A stretch of DNA of 64,000 nucleotides from Pseudovirgaria hyperparasitica (lineage: Eukaryota; Ascomycota; Dothideomycetes; Acrospermales; Acrospermaceae), in the NCBI RefSeq assembly GCF_010093815.1, contig NW_022985579.1:83529-147528 (forward strand). Direction: 5' to 3'. Of the stretch, positions 10,277-21,343 are shown piece by piece. The notes under the pieces are model-generated. The model worked only from the letters and a program-made list of their open reading frames with translations. It searched no databases and was not told the origin of the DNA. Position numbers and translations under genes: made by a program. The first letter of the stretch is position 1, and every line of letters starts with the position of its first letter.

Positions 10277-11986
10277 TTATTGATCTGTGGCTGTGGCATG
10301 GGCGATTTGGCTTGCCAGTTGCTTTCGCGTTACTACTTTATTACCATTCTCCTCATCACCACTGTCTTGGTCTTTTCGAACCATCTTGCCAGTCTTGTAA
10401 TCCTTCGTCCATAGCTTCATTCTGGCCCATTCCTCAAGCTCATCATTGACACTTCTAGTTGTAGGCCCTATCGAGAGCACTTCTGCAATCGTATTGTGCG
10501 TGTTCCTTTCGAACATTATCTTTTCACTCATGCCAAATCCTCGATCGATATGCATTGTTTCATGCGTACCCTCTCTGCTTTGGATATACTCAACTTCAAT
10601 TCCCCTGGAAATAACCATCGAGCCGACGCGAGCGGCTCTTCTACACAAGCGAGTTTTGCCGATGAAGTCTCCCTCGAACGTTACCAATGAGAGCGATGGA
10701 ACTGCCTTGAGCGAGTCGTGGTGGACAAAAAGCTCTTCGAAGGCGGGGAAAAAGTGATCTTTTTCGAAAAGGAGTCTGGAACGCGTGAAGTGAAGCCTCT
10801 TCAGATTAGGAGGCAGCGTTCCAATAAATGCCTTCCTAATTTTATGTTGTTCATCCGAATCGGGTTGTTCGGAAGGCTGATCCCGGGCGTCTTTGAAGCT
10901 CTCCGGAATGGCTCTAGGACCGAAGACGTACACTGGTGCGATTTTAAGGTGCGTGACGTTGATGAACCCTGAAAATGATATTGGGTCTGCCGAGTCGCTG
11001 TACATGTTGAAGCCGCCGAACTCTTCGGTGCTGAGGCAGAGGTTTTCCAGATTCTTCTCCTGAGAGGCAAGCGCCTGGCGTACTTGTTCTGTCCGCATGT
11101 CTATCCAAGCCCATGTGTTACCTACTTCATATATGAACGTTTTGAGACATTTACATGATGCAAGTATACCTGCTAGATCTTGGTGGTCCATTTTGGCGCA
11201 TCGCAGCTCGATATTCTGGACGCTCAGAGATCGTGATGGTATATCATTGACAATATTATGGTGCTCCGCAAGCTCGGAATCTCCTAGTCGGTGACTAAAC
11301 AGACTTTCAAGGCCAGGGAGCTGGATCGCATAGAAAAAGAAGCGTGTGGGCGTGGGATACTTTCCATCATACCCTGAAACCATAACGTTCGTGATAGTCG
11401 AGAGGATAGGATGCCCATCAAGTGTATGCTTCGTCTGACCTGCTGTAACAAACAGCCGCTCAAGAGTGGGACATGGCCCCCCGAAATTTGGCCGCAAGTC
11501 AAGCGTACGCAGACGCACAAGATAAGGTAACAATAGTGCTACAATAGCTTCTTCATGACCGGCTATCAACTTGTCAAGCCATTCACTCTTCTCTCTACGC
11601 GTTCTAACCAGCGGAGTGACCTTCTCGAGGAGTATGTCGTTACGCTGAGAGTGATATGGCCACGGATCAAGTCCACTACCCGGCCCATCTATACTCGTTG
11701 GCGGTCCGGTTGCCCATTCGTGTCTGAAGGTGATCGTCTTCACTAATCGCGCAAGATGAGGTGTCTGTAACATTGTCCACGTGAATGGTTTGAGCGATCT
11801 TGCCCCTGGCAACGCCCTTCCTGGCACCTTCACGCTCGCGAGTCTGACGTTAGAGTAAAGAACTGGTGTTGCCAAGCGATTACACTCTTTGTCCACCAAG
11901 TTCAAGTTGTACAATGTCAACTGATCACAAGAGCTGACGATCTTCCCCTGAAGCTCGACGGGGAGAGCTCCGAACTGGGCTCTCAT
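10277..11986 (-). CDS. F-box protein, probable SCF ubiquitin ligase substrate adaptor
   Basis: A single-exon ORF of 569 aa. The N-terminus (residues 7-50) fits a fungal F-box: LPVELQGKIVSSC, then LYNLNLVDKECNRLATPVLY, the usual pattern of a Leu-Pro start and a helix ending in a 'hLYxxV' turn. The rest contains scattered leucine-rich segments (LRTLDLRPNF, LENLCLSTEEF, LKRLHFTRSRL, FEELFVHHDSL), consistent with degenerate LRR-like substrate-binding repeats. F-box proteins of this type join substrates to SCF complexes; fungi have many and most targets are unknown. The last 60 residues are polar and basic. Neither the target nor regulation can be read from the sequence. Confidence 0.72.
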   Translation of the reverse strand: MRAQFGALPVELQGKIVSSCDQLTLYNLNLVDKECNRLATPVLYSNVRLASVKVPGRALPGARSLKPFTWTMLQTPHLARLVKTITFRHEWATGPPTSIDGPGSGLDPWPYHSQRNDILLEKVTPLVRTRREKSEWLDKLIAGHEEAIVALLLPYLVRLRTLDLRPNFGGPCPTLERLFVTAGQTKHTLDGHPILSTITNVMVSGYDGKYPTPTRFFFYAIQLPGLESLFSHRLGDSELAEHHNIVNDIPSRSLSVQNIELRCAKMDHQDLAGILASCKCLKTFIYEVGNTWAWIDMRTEQVRQALASQEKNLENLCLSTEEFGGFNMYSDSADPISFSGFINVTHLKIAPVYVFGPRAIPESFKDARDQPSEQPDSDEQHKIRKAFIGTLPPNLKRLHFTRSRLLFEKDHFFPAFEELFVHHDSLKAVPSLSLVTFEGDFIGKTRLCRRAARVGSMVISRGIEVEYIQSREGTHETMHIDRGFGMSEKIMFERNTHNTIAEVLSIGPTTRSVNDELEEWARMKLWTKDYKTGKMVRKDQDSGDEENGNKVVTRKQLASQIAHATATDQ

Positions 11987-14160
11987 GTTGGCTGTGGATA
12001 ATCAACACTTGCGATGAGGGATGTGAGTAAAATAGAGAGCGCAGTCCTGGGAAGTGTGACCACAGTCGGATGCTCTTAATGTTGCAAAGGCCGGGCCATA
12101 TCACAATTGGAACAGCAAGGAATCTCTTCCGATTAGGCAGACAAGGCGCCTTTGTTCAGCTAAGTAATTTCTAACGCGCGACGTGTTCTGGGCAGCCCAA
12201 AACCCAACGCCGAAGAAGCTGGCTAGTCAGTTTTAGGCAAGGGCATATGGATGGATTGGCATTAAGATCAGCATTCAGCCCCAACCTCGGGTACCCAGAA
12301 CCTAAAGACATACAACGACACATATCATATACCCAGACTTCAATTCGGAATTTACTGAAATCGTTGCTAGATGCTTTCGGCAAGTTGTTATAGAGCATCG
12401 AGAGAAAGCGTTTTCTCCCCTAATCAACCCGCGCTCACACATCCTGCAAATCCCTTCTTACAATTTTCATGTCTAGCAATCTAGATGAACTGCGTCAGCT
12501 CTAGTGTATATGTCAGGACGAAGATGGTAGATACAAAGCCTTTTCTACGGCTGATACGATACTAAACGTTGTATGATTTTGCTGCGTAGCAGCAAAATAT
12601 GGTGGAGCGATTGTGGTCTCTAGCCTCAATCAGGATACTAAATTCTTGACCATTTTCTATTAGCATACAGCCACCACGCTAGAGAGAAGAAAGTACATCA
12701 TAAAAGCTCGTGAATACTTGGTAATACGTGTGGTCAGGCTTTCCGTCGCCATCGCTGCCTTGTAGAGGGGACCCGATAGCGAAACCTGTGGTGAATGATT
12801 TGACCGGGATTTTTGATAGTGGCTTCAACCATACTTTACATACGTAGACATCATGAAATGAAATCTATCGCTGCAAGTTATCAGAATCTAAGCCTTTGTG
12901 ATTGTGTGTGGATATTTTTCACAAACGAAATTCTAATTTCGGCTCTTTCATACGAGATATATGGTGTATAGAGGAGAGTACCTCTGGCAAGCGCAAAAGC
13001 GACCAGTACGAGATCCGTTATGCAGCTTAGTATTATAGATGTCAGAGCTGGGAAGCAGTTGCGCTGAGAATTTTATCTGTCTGGTGTAGCCATTAGGACC
13101 AGAGCTTCGGGGATCACTTAACAGCGAGTGAATACAGTGAATACATGTAATATCGTCAATGAAGACAACTGGGTTAGGTTTGAGAAAATAATATAGAACT
13201 CTACCGGAAAGCAACATACTAACAATAGCACCAAGGAATCCAGTTTTGATTGAGCTTTAATCTCCACCATAGAATCATGGTAAGCCTTGAAGTCTATGTG
13301 TATATAGCAAGTGGGATCAAAAACTTCTACCGAGCCCGCGATGCCATAAAATCTAACAGTCATTCTCCCGGGGCTAGCATCAGGAAATAGTCTCCCAATA
13401 TCTTTACAAACTATCCTTGGAATCGTAAAATATGATGTGTCATGGTAAGTCATGTAAGTCGAAACGGGTAGACCTAACATGGTCTAGACTGGAATCATTC
13501 ACTATAGAACAGGAGAGTATAAAGTTTGCCAACCCCAAGAGGCCAGCATAATCCCTGCAAGTACCCAAAGGGGTACCGAGCGAGCTATCATGAATATGTT
13601 ATGCGACAATAAATCAAGTAAGTACTACATTAGGCTCCGACATGCAACCCAGTAACAGCGAGCCTATTCACTGAAATTGGCGAGTTATTGACCCTAGTTT
13701 TGTATACACAGATGCGACTTACTGAATTAGGCAAGAAAGACCATCGGCGATACAAGTAAGTACAGCACGAACACTCGCTTACGAGCAGGATCAATTCACA
13801 ATTAGAACTATACTACATCTGGAACAGAATGACACATATGCAAAGCAAGTCACTTAGAGGTGTTCTATCCTGTGTGTTCTCTAGTTTGATGCCCTCGGTT
13901 GCGCCCATGTCTTCGTACGCGAGATGAGACCCCTTTCTATGCATGTCCGGTAAGGCACAGAGGCAGCAATCGAAAGCTTCTGCCTATATATACCGGCATC
14001 CTCAAACAGAAACCAGCTCTCTTTCTCTTCCATGTCACCACCTCCTAACCACGACATACTTCCAATTTCGAAAGTTCACCATCTCGATTCCACTATCTCA
14101 ATTCTATTGATTCAATTACGATGTATTTTCTCACAGCAACACTTCTGCTTCCAATAACTA
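11987..14160. other. 2.2-kb intergenic region
   Basis: This region lies between divergent genes (F-box minus, small protein plus). It is mostly noncoding with short ORFs, more AT-rich than the flanking genes but without heavy RIP-type stops. A doubtful minus-strand gene at 12948-13480 is listed separately. A TATA-like CTATATATA at about 13984 lies 175 bp before the next gene and is followed by a pyrimidine-rich stretch. Confidence 0.4.
12948..13480 (-). CDS. Doubtful small gene, unrecognised
   Basis: An ATG at 13480 opens a 120-codon frame whose first 88 residues (MLGLPVSTYMTYHD... to ...KLDSLVLLL) read like real protein. After residue 88 a good intron can be placed: donor GTATGT, a CTAAC branch-like site and acceptor CCCAG, about 51 nt. 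The continuation after it lies in two alternative frames: one stops soon, the other runs to 12948 as a 70-residue tail. Frame and phase do not agree for the longer tail, so either the model is wrong or the gene is broken. I recognise no family. Confidence 0.2.
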
Positions 14161-14183
14161 ATGCCTACCACAGCCTCATCTAA
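14121..14183 (+). promoter_or_regulatory. Possible upstream ORF of 20 codons
   Basis: An ATG at 14121 opens a 20-codon reading frame (MYFLTATLLLPITNAYHSLI) that ends after the proposed start of the next gene at 14161, in a different frame. Overlapping upstream ORFs can lower translation of the main ORF. The peptide resembles a signal sequence, so a frameshift or wrong start is an alternative. Confidence 0.25.
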
Positions 14184-14514
14184 ATACCACTTCTCGACCA
14201 CCATGCCTAACTCCACCATGACGACCGTCCCCATGTCCCCAACCGAGAAGAATGGCTACTATCGCCGTATAGAACAGTACGTCGAAGCAATTTGGGGCCC
14301 GGGAGAGTACAGTACTGGGCTTGAGCGGAGTGGGCACCTGTTCTACGCGTACGTCAAGAAGGACGGCTCCCAGCATCAGCGGACCTCCCCGCATTTCTCA
14401 GAAGAGGCGGCGCTCAAGAAGCTTGAGCGCAACTTGAAAGACATGTATGATGCCATGGAGACAGAGTCGGAGAGTGAGACGCCTGCTGAGTCGAAAGAGG
14501 ACAAGAAGAAGTAG
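14161..14514 (+). CDS. Small charged hypothetical protein
   Basis: A 117-aa ORF with a stop at 14512-14514. Later Met codons at residues 15, 20 and 25 could also start it; the sequence from about residue 25 (MSPTEKNGYYRRIEQYVEAIWGPG) looks the most structured. The middle part has aromatic and basic residues (GHLFYAYVKKDGS), then a helix (SEEAALKKLERNLKDMYDAME) and an acidic then lysine-rich tail ending in EDKKK. I see no signal peptide or membrane segment if translation starts here. A TATA-like box and a CT-rich leader upstream support a transcribed gene. I do not recognise the family. Confidence 0.5.
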   Translation: MPTTASSKYHFSTTMPNSTMTTVPMSPTEKNGYYRRIEQYVEAIWGPGEYSTGLERSGHLFYAYVKKDGSQHQRTSPHFSEEAALKKLERNLKDMYDAMETESESETPAESKEDKKK

Positions 14515-15297
14515 AGGTGTCCGGCAGCAAACAGACAGGGGCTGACGGGCTGGTTGGCTGGGGCTGAGAGAGCTCTTCAGCTTATAGAGAGCTGAATATA
14601 CGCGGGTTTCCTCCTCGATGTGTGCTTTGAAATGTGAACCATTGTTGTTTGGTGATTGTACATGCTCGTTGGGTATATGCCCAAGAAGCTAAAGCCACCC
14701 CTGTGTTTCAAAGCCTAATAGACTGTAAGGTATTGATTTTCTACTGTCTAGCAGCCACTAGGCAAGTTCGTATCAGCTATGAAAGGGAGGAACGAGTTGT
14801 TCAATGATTCCGTTGAGAGCTGTGCATACAAAGCTTTCGCGATTGTACGAAGAGCCTTTCTACGTTTCTACGTTACTTATTCCAAGAGGAGAGACTTTGC
14901 TATCTACTAAGGTTTAGATAGATGATATATGTTCATCAGGGTATATAAAAATACCTAGTTCTATTTAGACTGAACGGTATGCTTATGTAGCGTATAGTAG
15001 TTACTTTTCTCTTTGGAAACTAGAAATCACTCTTATGATCTTGGCTCAATCGTATAATATATCCGGTATCACTATAAAGAACCATATTGACTAGGTCAAG
15101 TCTGTTTAGCATGCGTGTTACAATGTGACTTGTATAGAGGCATAATACGAGTAACGATTACCTGTTAACATCCTTACCTGAGAAAACCCATCTCTGCTTA
15201 TTTTTGAGCTTAATACTCACAACTTAGTTCAGTATACCTTCTCTAACACTGATTCGGCCATGCACACCAGTCAACACAGAAGTATGAATATACAGAA
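14515..15297. other. Intergenic, moderately AT-rich
   Basis: No ORF of note or repeat seen; contains the 3' region of the small gene at 14161 and presumably the promoter of the candidate gene at 15298. Confidence 0.4.
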
Positions 15298-15700
15298 ATG
15301 GGCCAGGAGGGTCAGAGTTCTGGCTCTGAAGGTCCACGAGAGGATAGGAATCTTGCACAGTCGCGGACGGCTGCTTCGATGCATGAGATTTCCGAGGGCA
15401 TAGGTGACGAGGAAGGTCATTTTATCGTGCCTCCTAAGAAGAAGATCCGTAAAGTCGGCTCGATAGTCGTCTCGTCAAAGTGTTGCTTGGGTGGGTGGTG
15501 GTGTCCGTCACATTGATGGCGCTGATCGGGGAAATGAGATCCAACAATAAGAAAGTAAGATGTATATAGTCACTATACGCTCCGTCACATACTAACCGAA
15601 ATAGATAGATGCTCTGTTCAAACACAAGCCAGAAATGAAGCTCGAAACCTTCCACAAGCCTAGTCAGAGATCCCTCCATCCATCGATGTCCGCCATATAG
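15298..15700 (+). CDS. Candidate small single-pass membrane protein (model uncertain)
   Basis: Three pieces suggest one gene. An ATG at 15298 opens a polar, acidic frame ending in a basic cluster (PPKKKIRK). A second frame, open from 15453, contains a strongly hydrophobic segment (VLLGWVVVSVTLMALIGEM) flanked by a basic NNKK. A clean intron follows at 15555-15604 (50 nt: donor GTAAGA, CTAAC branch site, acceptor ATAG). Its second exon continues for 31 codons (starting IDALFKHKPEMK) to the TAG at 15698-15700. The first two frames differ by one base. Either an upstream intron ending at CAAAG (15480) joins them, or a frameshift breaks the gene. Topology would be a charged N-terminus, one membrane helix and a basic tail. 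No family recognised. Confidence 0.4.
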
Positions 15701-17440
15701 TCCCAATGACCCAATGACCGGTATACTGTGTAGCAAAACCATAGCCATAGTGGCAATCAAAAACATCATTTGACCAGTTGGGGTTTCTTTTCTTAGAAAA
15801 GCAAAGATGGTTTGGGATTGACCTCAATATTAGGACTGGAAGACCAAGAAGAGAAAATTGTCATTGATATCATAGTTACAGTCAGCAAACCGTAAATCAA
15901 CCAACATGTTTGATACACCACAGAAACAGATAGAACAATTGAGATGCTCAGAGGGTGTATCACCGCTGTGTCCCGACCCCTGGAGATTGTATCTTGCATC
16001 CACGTCTTCGGTACCATATCCACAAAGCCCAAACCTCTTCTTCCGTGACACAAGTCTCATCATCCACCTCGCCACGAGTCCACGACCCCCACGGTCACCC
16101 ACGAGACCGCCAATTCTTTGACTTCCATCTTCACTTGATCCTCCCGCACTCCAAACTACGTCTTGTGAGCCCGGGTTGAGATACAGTGTAAGCACAGCCA
16201 AGCTCCGCCACCCCTGACATCGTCAAGTTGGACAGCGTCGACGCCCTAGCGTTATATGATAATGATAGGCTGGCCAGTCAGACTGTAAAAAGCAACGATG
16301 TCTAAACTGTGGAGAAGGACAGACAGATACCTGGGGTGCCCATTGTTGCCGAGGAAGGAGACGGGAGAAGCGCAATAGACTTTACAACGCGGAGCGGGAG
16401 TCATCATATTCAGATTGGGATATTAGGGATGAGCTTCACCCTTTACTGCAATACACATGTGTCCTTTGATACACGGCCACGGTAATAACGAGTGCAATTG
16501 GAGCTATTTTCCCAAAGGCGGTAAAATCTGCTTGCTATGCTGGCGCTTGGTGGACGGAAGGGTGTCTGACTTGAGAAACAGAAGTAACGTTGAAGCGTGT
16601 GGAAATTATTGGTGCTAGTTTCATAGTCTAATGCTCCATCGACTCAAACTGCAACTTCTCTCGTACGCTCAGATTATTTGCTCCCACAGGATAGGAGAAC
16701 ATGGAGAAGACTTAGAGGTAAGTAGTAAAATACGTAGTGTAACGAGGTCATAGATGATAAGAGGTTCTACCAAGGTGCTCTCACCTTTAAGTCCATAAAG
16801 GCACCTTAAGTATGGTCCCGGCCAGTGGCCAGGGTAAGCGATATTTAAGGCTTTGCGAGAATGGAGTAGTCCACAGTGCCGCGCGCCAGCCGGCGAAGGA
16901 GCGAAAGATGGTTATAACGTGGAGATATGAATCAAGGTAGACATATGAATCACAAAGAGTTGGTCTGTCGACATTCATAGTACTACATACATGCGAAACC
17001 ACCACATCAACGCGACCTTGATTTAACTTATACACCCCTAGCGCGGACATAACACATGTAGACTTTTCGTAGCATAGTTCCCTGCAAGAAGATGCAAACT
17101 CCGAGAAATGATCCCTGTTGCGGGGCATGTCATAATAGATACAATAAGTAAAGAAATGGACCCTAGGCAAGACGCCCGTGATTCATAAAAGTATGATGCA
17201 CAGTTGAACAAAGGATGCCGCTTTATAGGCAAAGAAAGGGGAATGTCCACCTAAATGCTCGTGTAGAGAATCATAGCTGACGAGGAACATGGGCCGTATC
17301 TATCGGACCATTTCCGAAGTCGAAATTCATGAGAACTTAAGGGCGTGGAAAGCTTGAATGAAAGCTGCCGATTTTTTGAAAGCCTCTGTCGATGTCATCA
17401 ATATGCTGTACGATCTTGTCGTTATCCTATTGGTTGCGAC
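15701..17440. other. 1.7-kb region without a convincing gene
   Basis: Overlapping short ORFs occur at 15793-16201 (both strands) and 16787-17250 (minus), but none has a recognisable domain or compatible splice structure. The part near 17250-17440 probably holds the 3' UTR of the forkhead gene. Confidence 0.4.
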
Positions 17441-19960
17441 TCACTTGGCAAGATCGATACCCTCTTCCTCCTCATCGTCCATTCTGTCTCTGGCGAGACT
17501 GGCCCTTTTGCCGTAAGACACTCCCGATCCGCGTGTAGTATTCGCTGCAATCGTAGATGACGGACGCGCGATAACGCCACCGAACCCAGCATTGAAAGAT
17601 GAGCCCTGAGGAATCTTGTCTCCTGCTATACCACTGTTGGACACAGAGCTAAGGGTGCGCTCACGTCCTGACTTAGTCTGTCGTCGGCTCATCGGCCGGC
17701 TCATGCTACGGGTAGGGCTAACAGGCTCGGGCACCTCTTCGTCTGCGTCTTTGTCCAACTCTGGCTGAGGTAAAGGTGGGCTGCTTGGTTGCGGCGGTAT
17801 ATCTGGTGTACTTTCATCATCGCTTGTGTGTTTTCTCTTCCGCGAAGGACTCAATTCTGTACGCACAGGAGTACTCCCAAGATCTGCATATCTCCAGAAT
17901 GGGGCGGGCGAGCTTAATTGCATGAACTGTGATGGAGCCTGCGCCGTCGACGGAGGCGCAAGGCGTGGAGCATGACGAGCTACAAGTGGTGTGACGAGAT
18001 GGTTCGCGCGACTGGTCTCGGTTCCATACAGAGGAGGAGAGTTTGAGCCACTGACCCTCAGACCCGGGGCGGTGTCGGGTGCGCTGGGGTTCCGGTCAAG
18101 TCTACTTGTCGTGTCAACGTTCGCGCTGCTGCTCGCGGCATAAGACGGATGTGTACCATGTTGAGCCCGGCTGTTGATGGGAGTTCGAGATTGTTCCCCG
18201 TTGTTCGACGGTGGCATGATGTCCGAGCCCTTCGCGAGACGAGGACCTCGCTCTGGGGTATACGCCTCAGTAGCCTGGGGTATCTGATTGAATGGGGGAG
18301 TGTGAGAACGCTGCGGAGACTTCATCTTAGAATCTGAGGTTGGAGGTCGGCCATTGTCTCTCTGCATGTACCCAAGGAACCGCTCACCTGGATGCGAAGA
18401 AGGGGCCATGCCCGCCGCGGGAGAATTCGGACCTGAAGAACCCATGCGTGCAGTTCCGCGGCGACCATTCATCAATGTCTTACGAATGAATTCATCACGC
18501 TGGTCGTCGACAATCTTCCACTTCATCCCCTTGCCGGGCTCATCGGTACGACGTGCTACTTTCTCGAAGGCTTTTGACAGCGAGAGATTGTGGCGAATCG
18601 AATTTTGCCACCCACTACCACTGTAACGATAGAATGCATATTTGTCACGGATGTACTGGTAGATATGCGCTAGGGTCAACATCTCATCCGGACTGCTCAT
18701 TATGGCCTGACCGATAAGTTGGGCGTAACTCTGAGGAGGTTTGAGTTCTTTGGCAGAATCTGCGCTATAATCGATATCCTCCGTGCTCTCCATCATGACT
18801 CCGCGTGCATATCCCGGAGACTGGGGTGCTCGCTCTTTTACGCGCGATGCTAGAGGTGTAGCAGGCTGAGGAGCTCCAGCGAAGGCAGCTGCAGCGAAAG
18901 TATTACCCGGTAAACTGGCCCTTGGTTTCACAGCGCTTTGTGGGTAGGGCTTGAAGCCTGTGGAAGAGGGAGGAAACGGATCAAGATCGGTGAACTGGCG
19001 GTCATCAATAAAGCCTCTACCATTGCGCCGCCTGGAGCGCGTCTCCTCATCCGTTGATGTTTCGGCTGGATCTGCGAGCGCCTGCTGCTTGATGTATGGA
19101 TGAATTACAGGCTCCACGTTGGGCAGAATGAACAGCATCTGTGTACCAACGATCGCGATGACGGAGCCAGAATGCAAGGTGACATTGTGATCTTTGTGGA
19201 CTGTCGCATCATCAACTCTCAGCGCATTACGACCTCTTGTTGTGAGGATCCATTTTTCTGTATCGCTATTGTATTCGATCGAGGCGTGGAGTCGCGACAC
19301 CTCACGACTTGGACCCAAGTCGATAGCTATGTGGAAATTACTACCCGTGTTTGCAGACGATATTGTACCGGGAATGCTTGCAGGAGTGAGACCATCTTGC
19401 GGGTGATTTGGGCGTTCGGCACGGCCAATATGCACATAAGGTTGTTGGACAAAAAGGGTCCAATCACGACCAGCAATCTTGGCAAATGCCGGCCTTTCGT
19501 TTGCATCCCGCGCATGTAAGTCGTTTGAAAGCTCAATTGAAGCAGTTATTGGGTTTCGCGCAACTTTCAAGTTCGCTATTATTTCGTCGATCGAAGGTTC
19601 GCTTTCGGCATCGTCATCTTTTGTCTCGACTGAATCAGGACTGCTCGCCTTTACAGGCACAACTTGATCAAGTGAAGGTACAGTCTCAGGCACAGATCCG
19701 GGGGCTGGGGACTGGGCAGCATTTTCAGTTCCGTTCAGCTATAGAATATCGTCAACATAGCTTCGATGTTTGCCATGACAAGGGCAAAGTCATGTCAATA
19801 AACACAGTTTGGTCCATGTCTGTCGTACAGAGGGGAGTCTTATTAAGCAAACACTTACTCGTCTTCTTTTCCTTGTTGGAGTCGACATAATCTCAGTCGC
19901 ATCGATATCCTCTGCCTCGACTTCCTTCTTTGTCCGTTCACTTCGTCGTCGCGGAGCCAT
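17441..19960 (-). CDS. FHA-forkhead transcription factor (Fkh1/Fkh2 type)
   Basis: Two exons: 19960-19859 (34 codons, MAPRRRSERTKKEV...) and 19738-17441, with an inferred 120-nt intron 19858-19739 (GTAAGT...TATAG, phase 0). The full protein is 799 aa. Residues about 126-241 form an FHA domain (IGRAERPNH, then SREVSRLHASIEY with the S-R-x-H core), which binds phosphothreonine. Residues about 367-444 form the winged-helix forkhead domain, beginning KPPQSYAQLIGQAI and including SGWQNSIRHNLSLSKAF, the DNA-recognition helix. The long Ser/Pro-rich C-terminus holds many SP/TP sites and ends acidic (MDDEEEEGIDLAK). Yeast and fission yeast relatives drive periodic G2/M and septation genes; the same role is likely here. 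The architecture FHA then forkhead is diagnostic. The N-terminal exon is easily missed by simple ORF calling. Confidence 0.92.
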
Positions 19961-20787
19961 TCTGGAGGTGGATTTGCTGTCGACAGGGTCAAGGGTGACT
20001 GGAGGGAAAGCGTAAATATTTATAGAATTCGTGCGAAGATGGCTGGGTAATGCAGGTAGGGCTTATTTGCAGTGTTTGTGTGTGTTTGCTAGTATGGAGC
20101 CACGACCTTCCAGACGGGAGGATGCTCTGACACTGAATTCCGCAGGTGGTGTTTGTGAGGAAGTGTGCAGGTTTTGCCGGCGGAAATGTTATGTTTGTGA
20201 TGGCTGCGCTCGCCGCTAGCTAGACCGTACCAGTCGCAGGTGAAACTGTCTTTGGCTTAATTTGCAGAGCGCAGCGTCATCTCAGTATGAATGCAAAGCA
20301 GATGACAGCTGGCAGATTGTCGCCGTCGGTGTGGTCGGTGTGGTCGGCGGGAGAAAGTGGTGGTTGCGGCTTCGACGGACAAGGAACCTGAAGAGAGTCG
20401 TGTTGTTTTTGCGTCGGACGCGCGCACTCGATCGGAGACAAGCGCAGTGCAGGCGTGCTCCGTGTCCTTGCAACCCAGACTTCAGAAGCCTCGAGTATAT
20501 GCCAGCGTGTCTGTATTGAGTATATAGTAAAGGATTGAAGCTCAGATAATGTCTTCAAGCAGCAGAAACAACGACAAGGGCGAGCGTTGACTGCTGTTGG
20601 CTGGATTGATTACAAGGTGATGCCGATCTGTTGCAGCACGTCACGTGGGGCAAACACGCACACGCTTTCGGCAAACTACTAGTGCCGTGTTTCGTGCGTC
20701 ACCCAAATAATTAATTACAGTGACAATTGTCAAACAGAGCGAGCACCACAGCGTCGATCCAGGAACATGGACTAAATCATCTTTCCA

Positions 20788-20857
<70 letters not shown>

Positions 20858-21343
20858 CTATCCTGACTCAATCGTCCGGTTTCTTGCATACAAATAAGCC
20901 CAAGACAAGCGTAGGAATGAATTGAAACGAGCCCCTTCGCGGCCGTTACTAAATAAATTCTTGGCCCCTACCCTCGTACGAGAGCTGCGATGGCGGCCTA
21001 AGTTCGGCGCCTTCAATATGACGTACGTAGAGATCATTCTGGCCACGTGACCCTGCCCAGACTGCCTGGTCTCGAGCGCCACGACCGTTTTGAGCTTCCC
21101 GACCTGTAGCTTGGGAGGGTGTTACCCCGGAATGGTACATTATCTGGTCGGATTCACACTGCAGGGCTTTACAGTAACGACGGACATTGAAAATAACTTT
21201 GGTTCTCAGGTATACAACTAGACTGCAGAATTTCTACAGTTTCGACATAACGCTTTTATCACATTACTACCTGAATCGCTATATAACCCAAGGCTCAAAC
21301 ATCATTTCAATCCAGGACTTGCATCTCATACCGTTGCATAGCT
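19961..21343. other. Intergenic region between forkhead and beta-glucosidase genes
   Basis: This stretch holds the promoter and 5' UTR of the forkhead gene on the left and the 3' region of the beta-glucosidase on the right. ORFs here are short and without domains; the Arg-Glu repeats in one minus-strand frame come only from the TC microsatellite at 20791. Confidence 0.5.
20791..20850. repeat. (TC)n microsatellite
   Basis: An uninterrupted run of about 30 TC units, followed by TTTCTTTCT. It lies about 0.8 kb upstream of the forkhead start. Length polymorphism between strains is expected. Confidence 0.97.

Noticed and set aside
20641-20889. Minus-strand ORF with an Arg-Glu repeat
   Set aside because: The repeat is just translation of the TC microsatellite.
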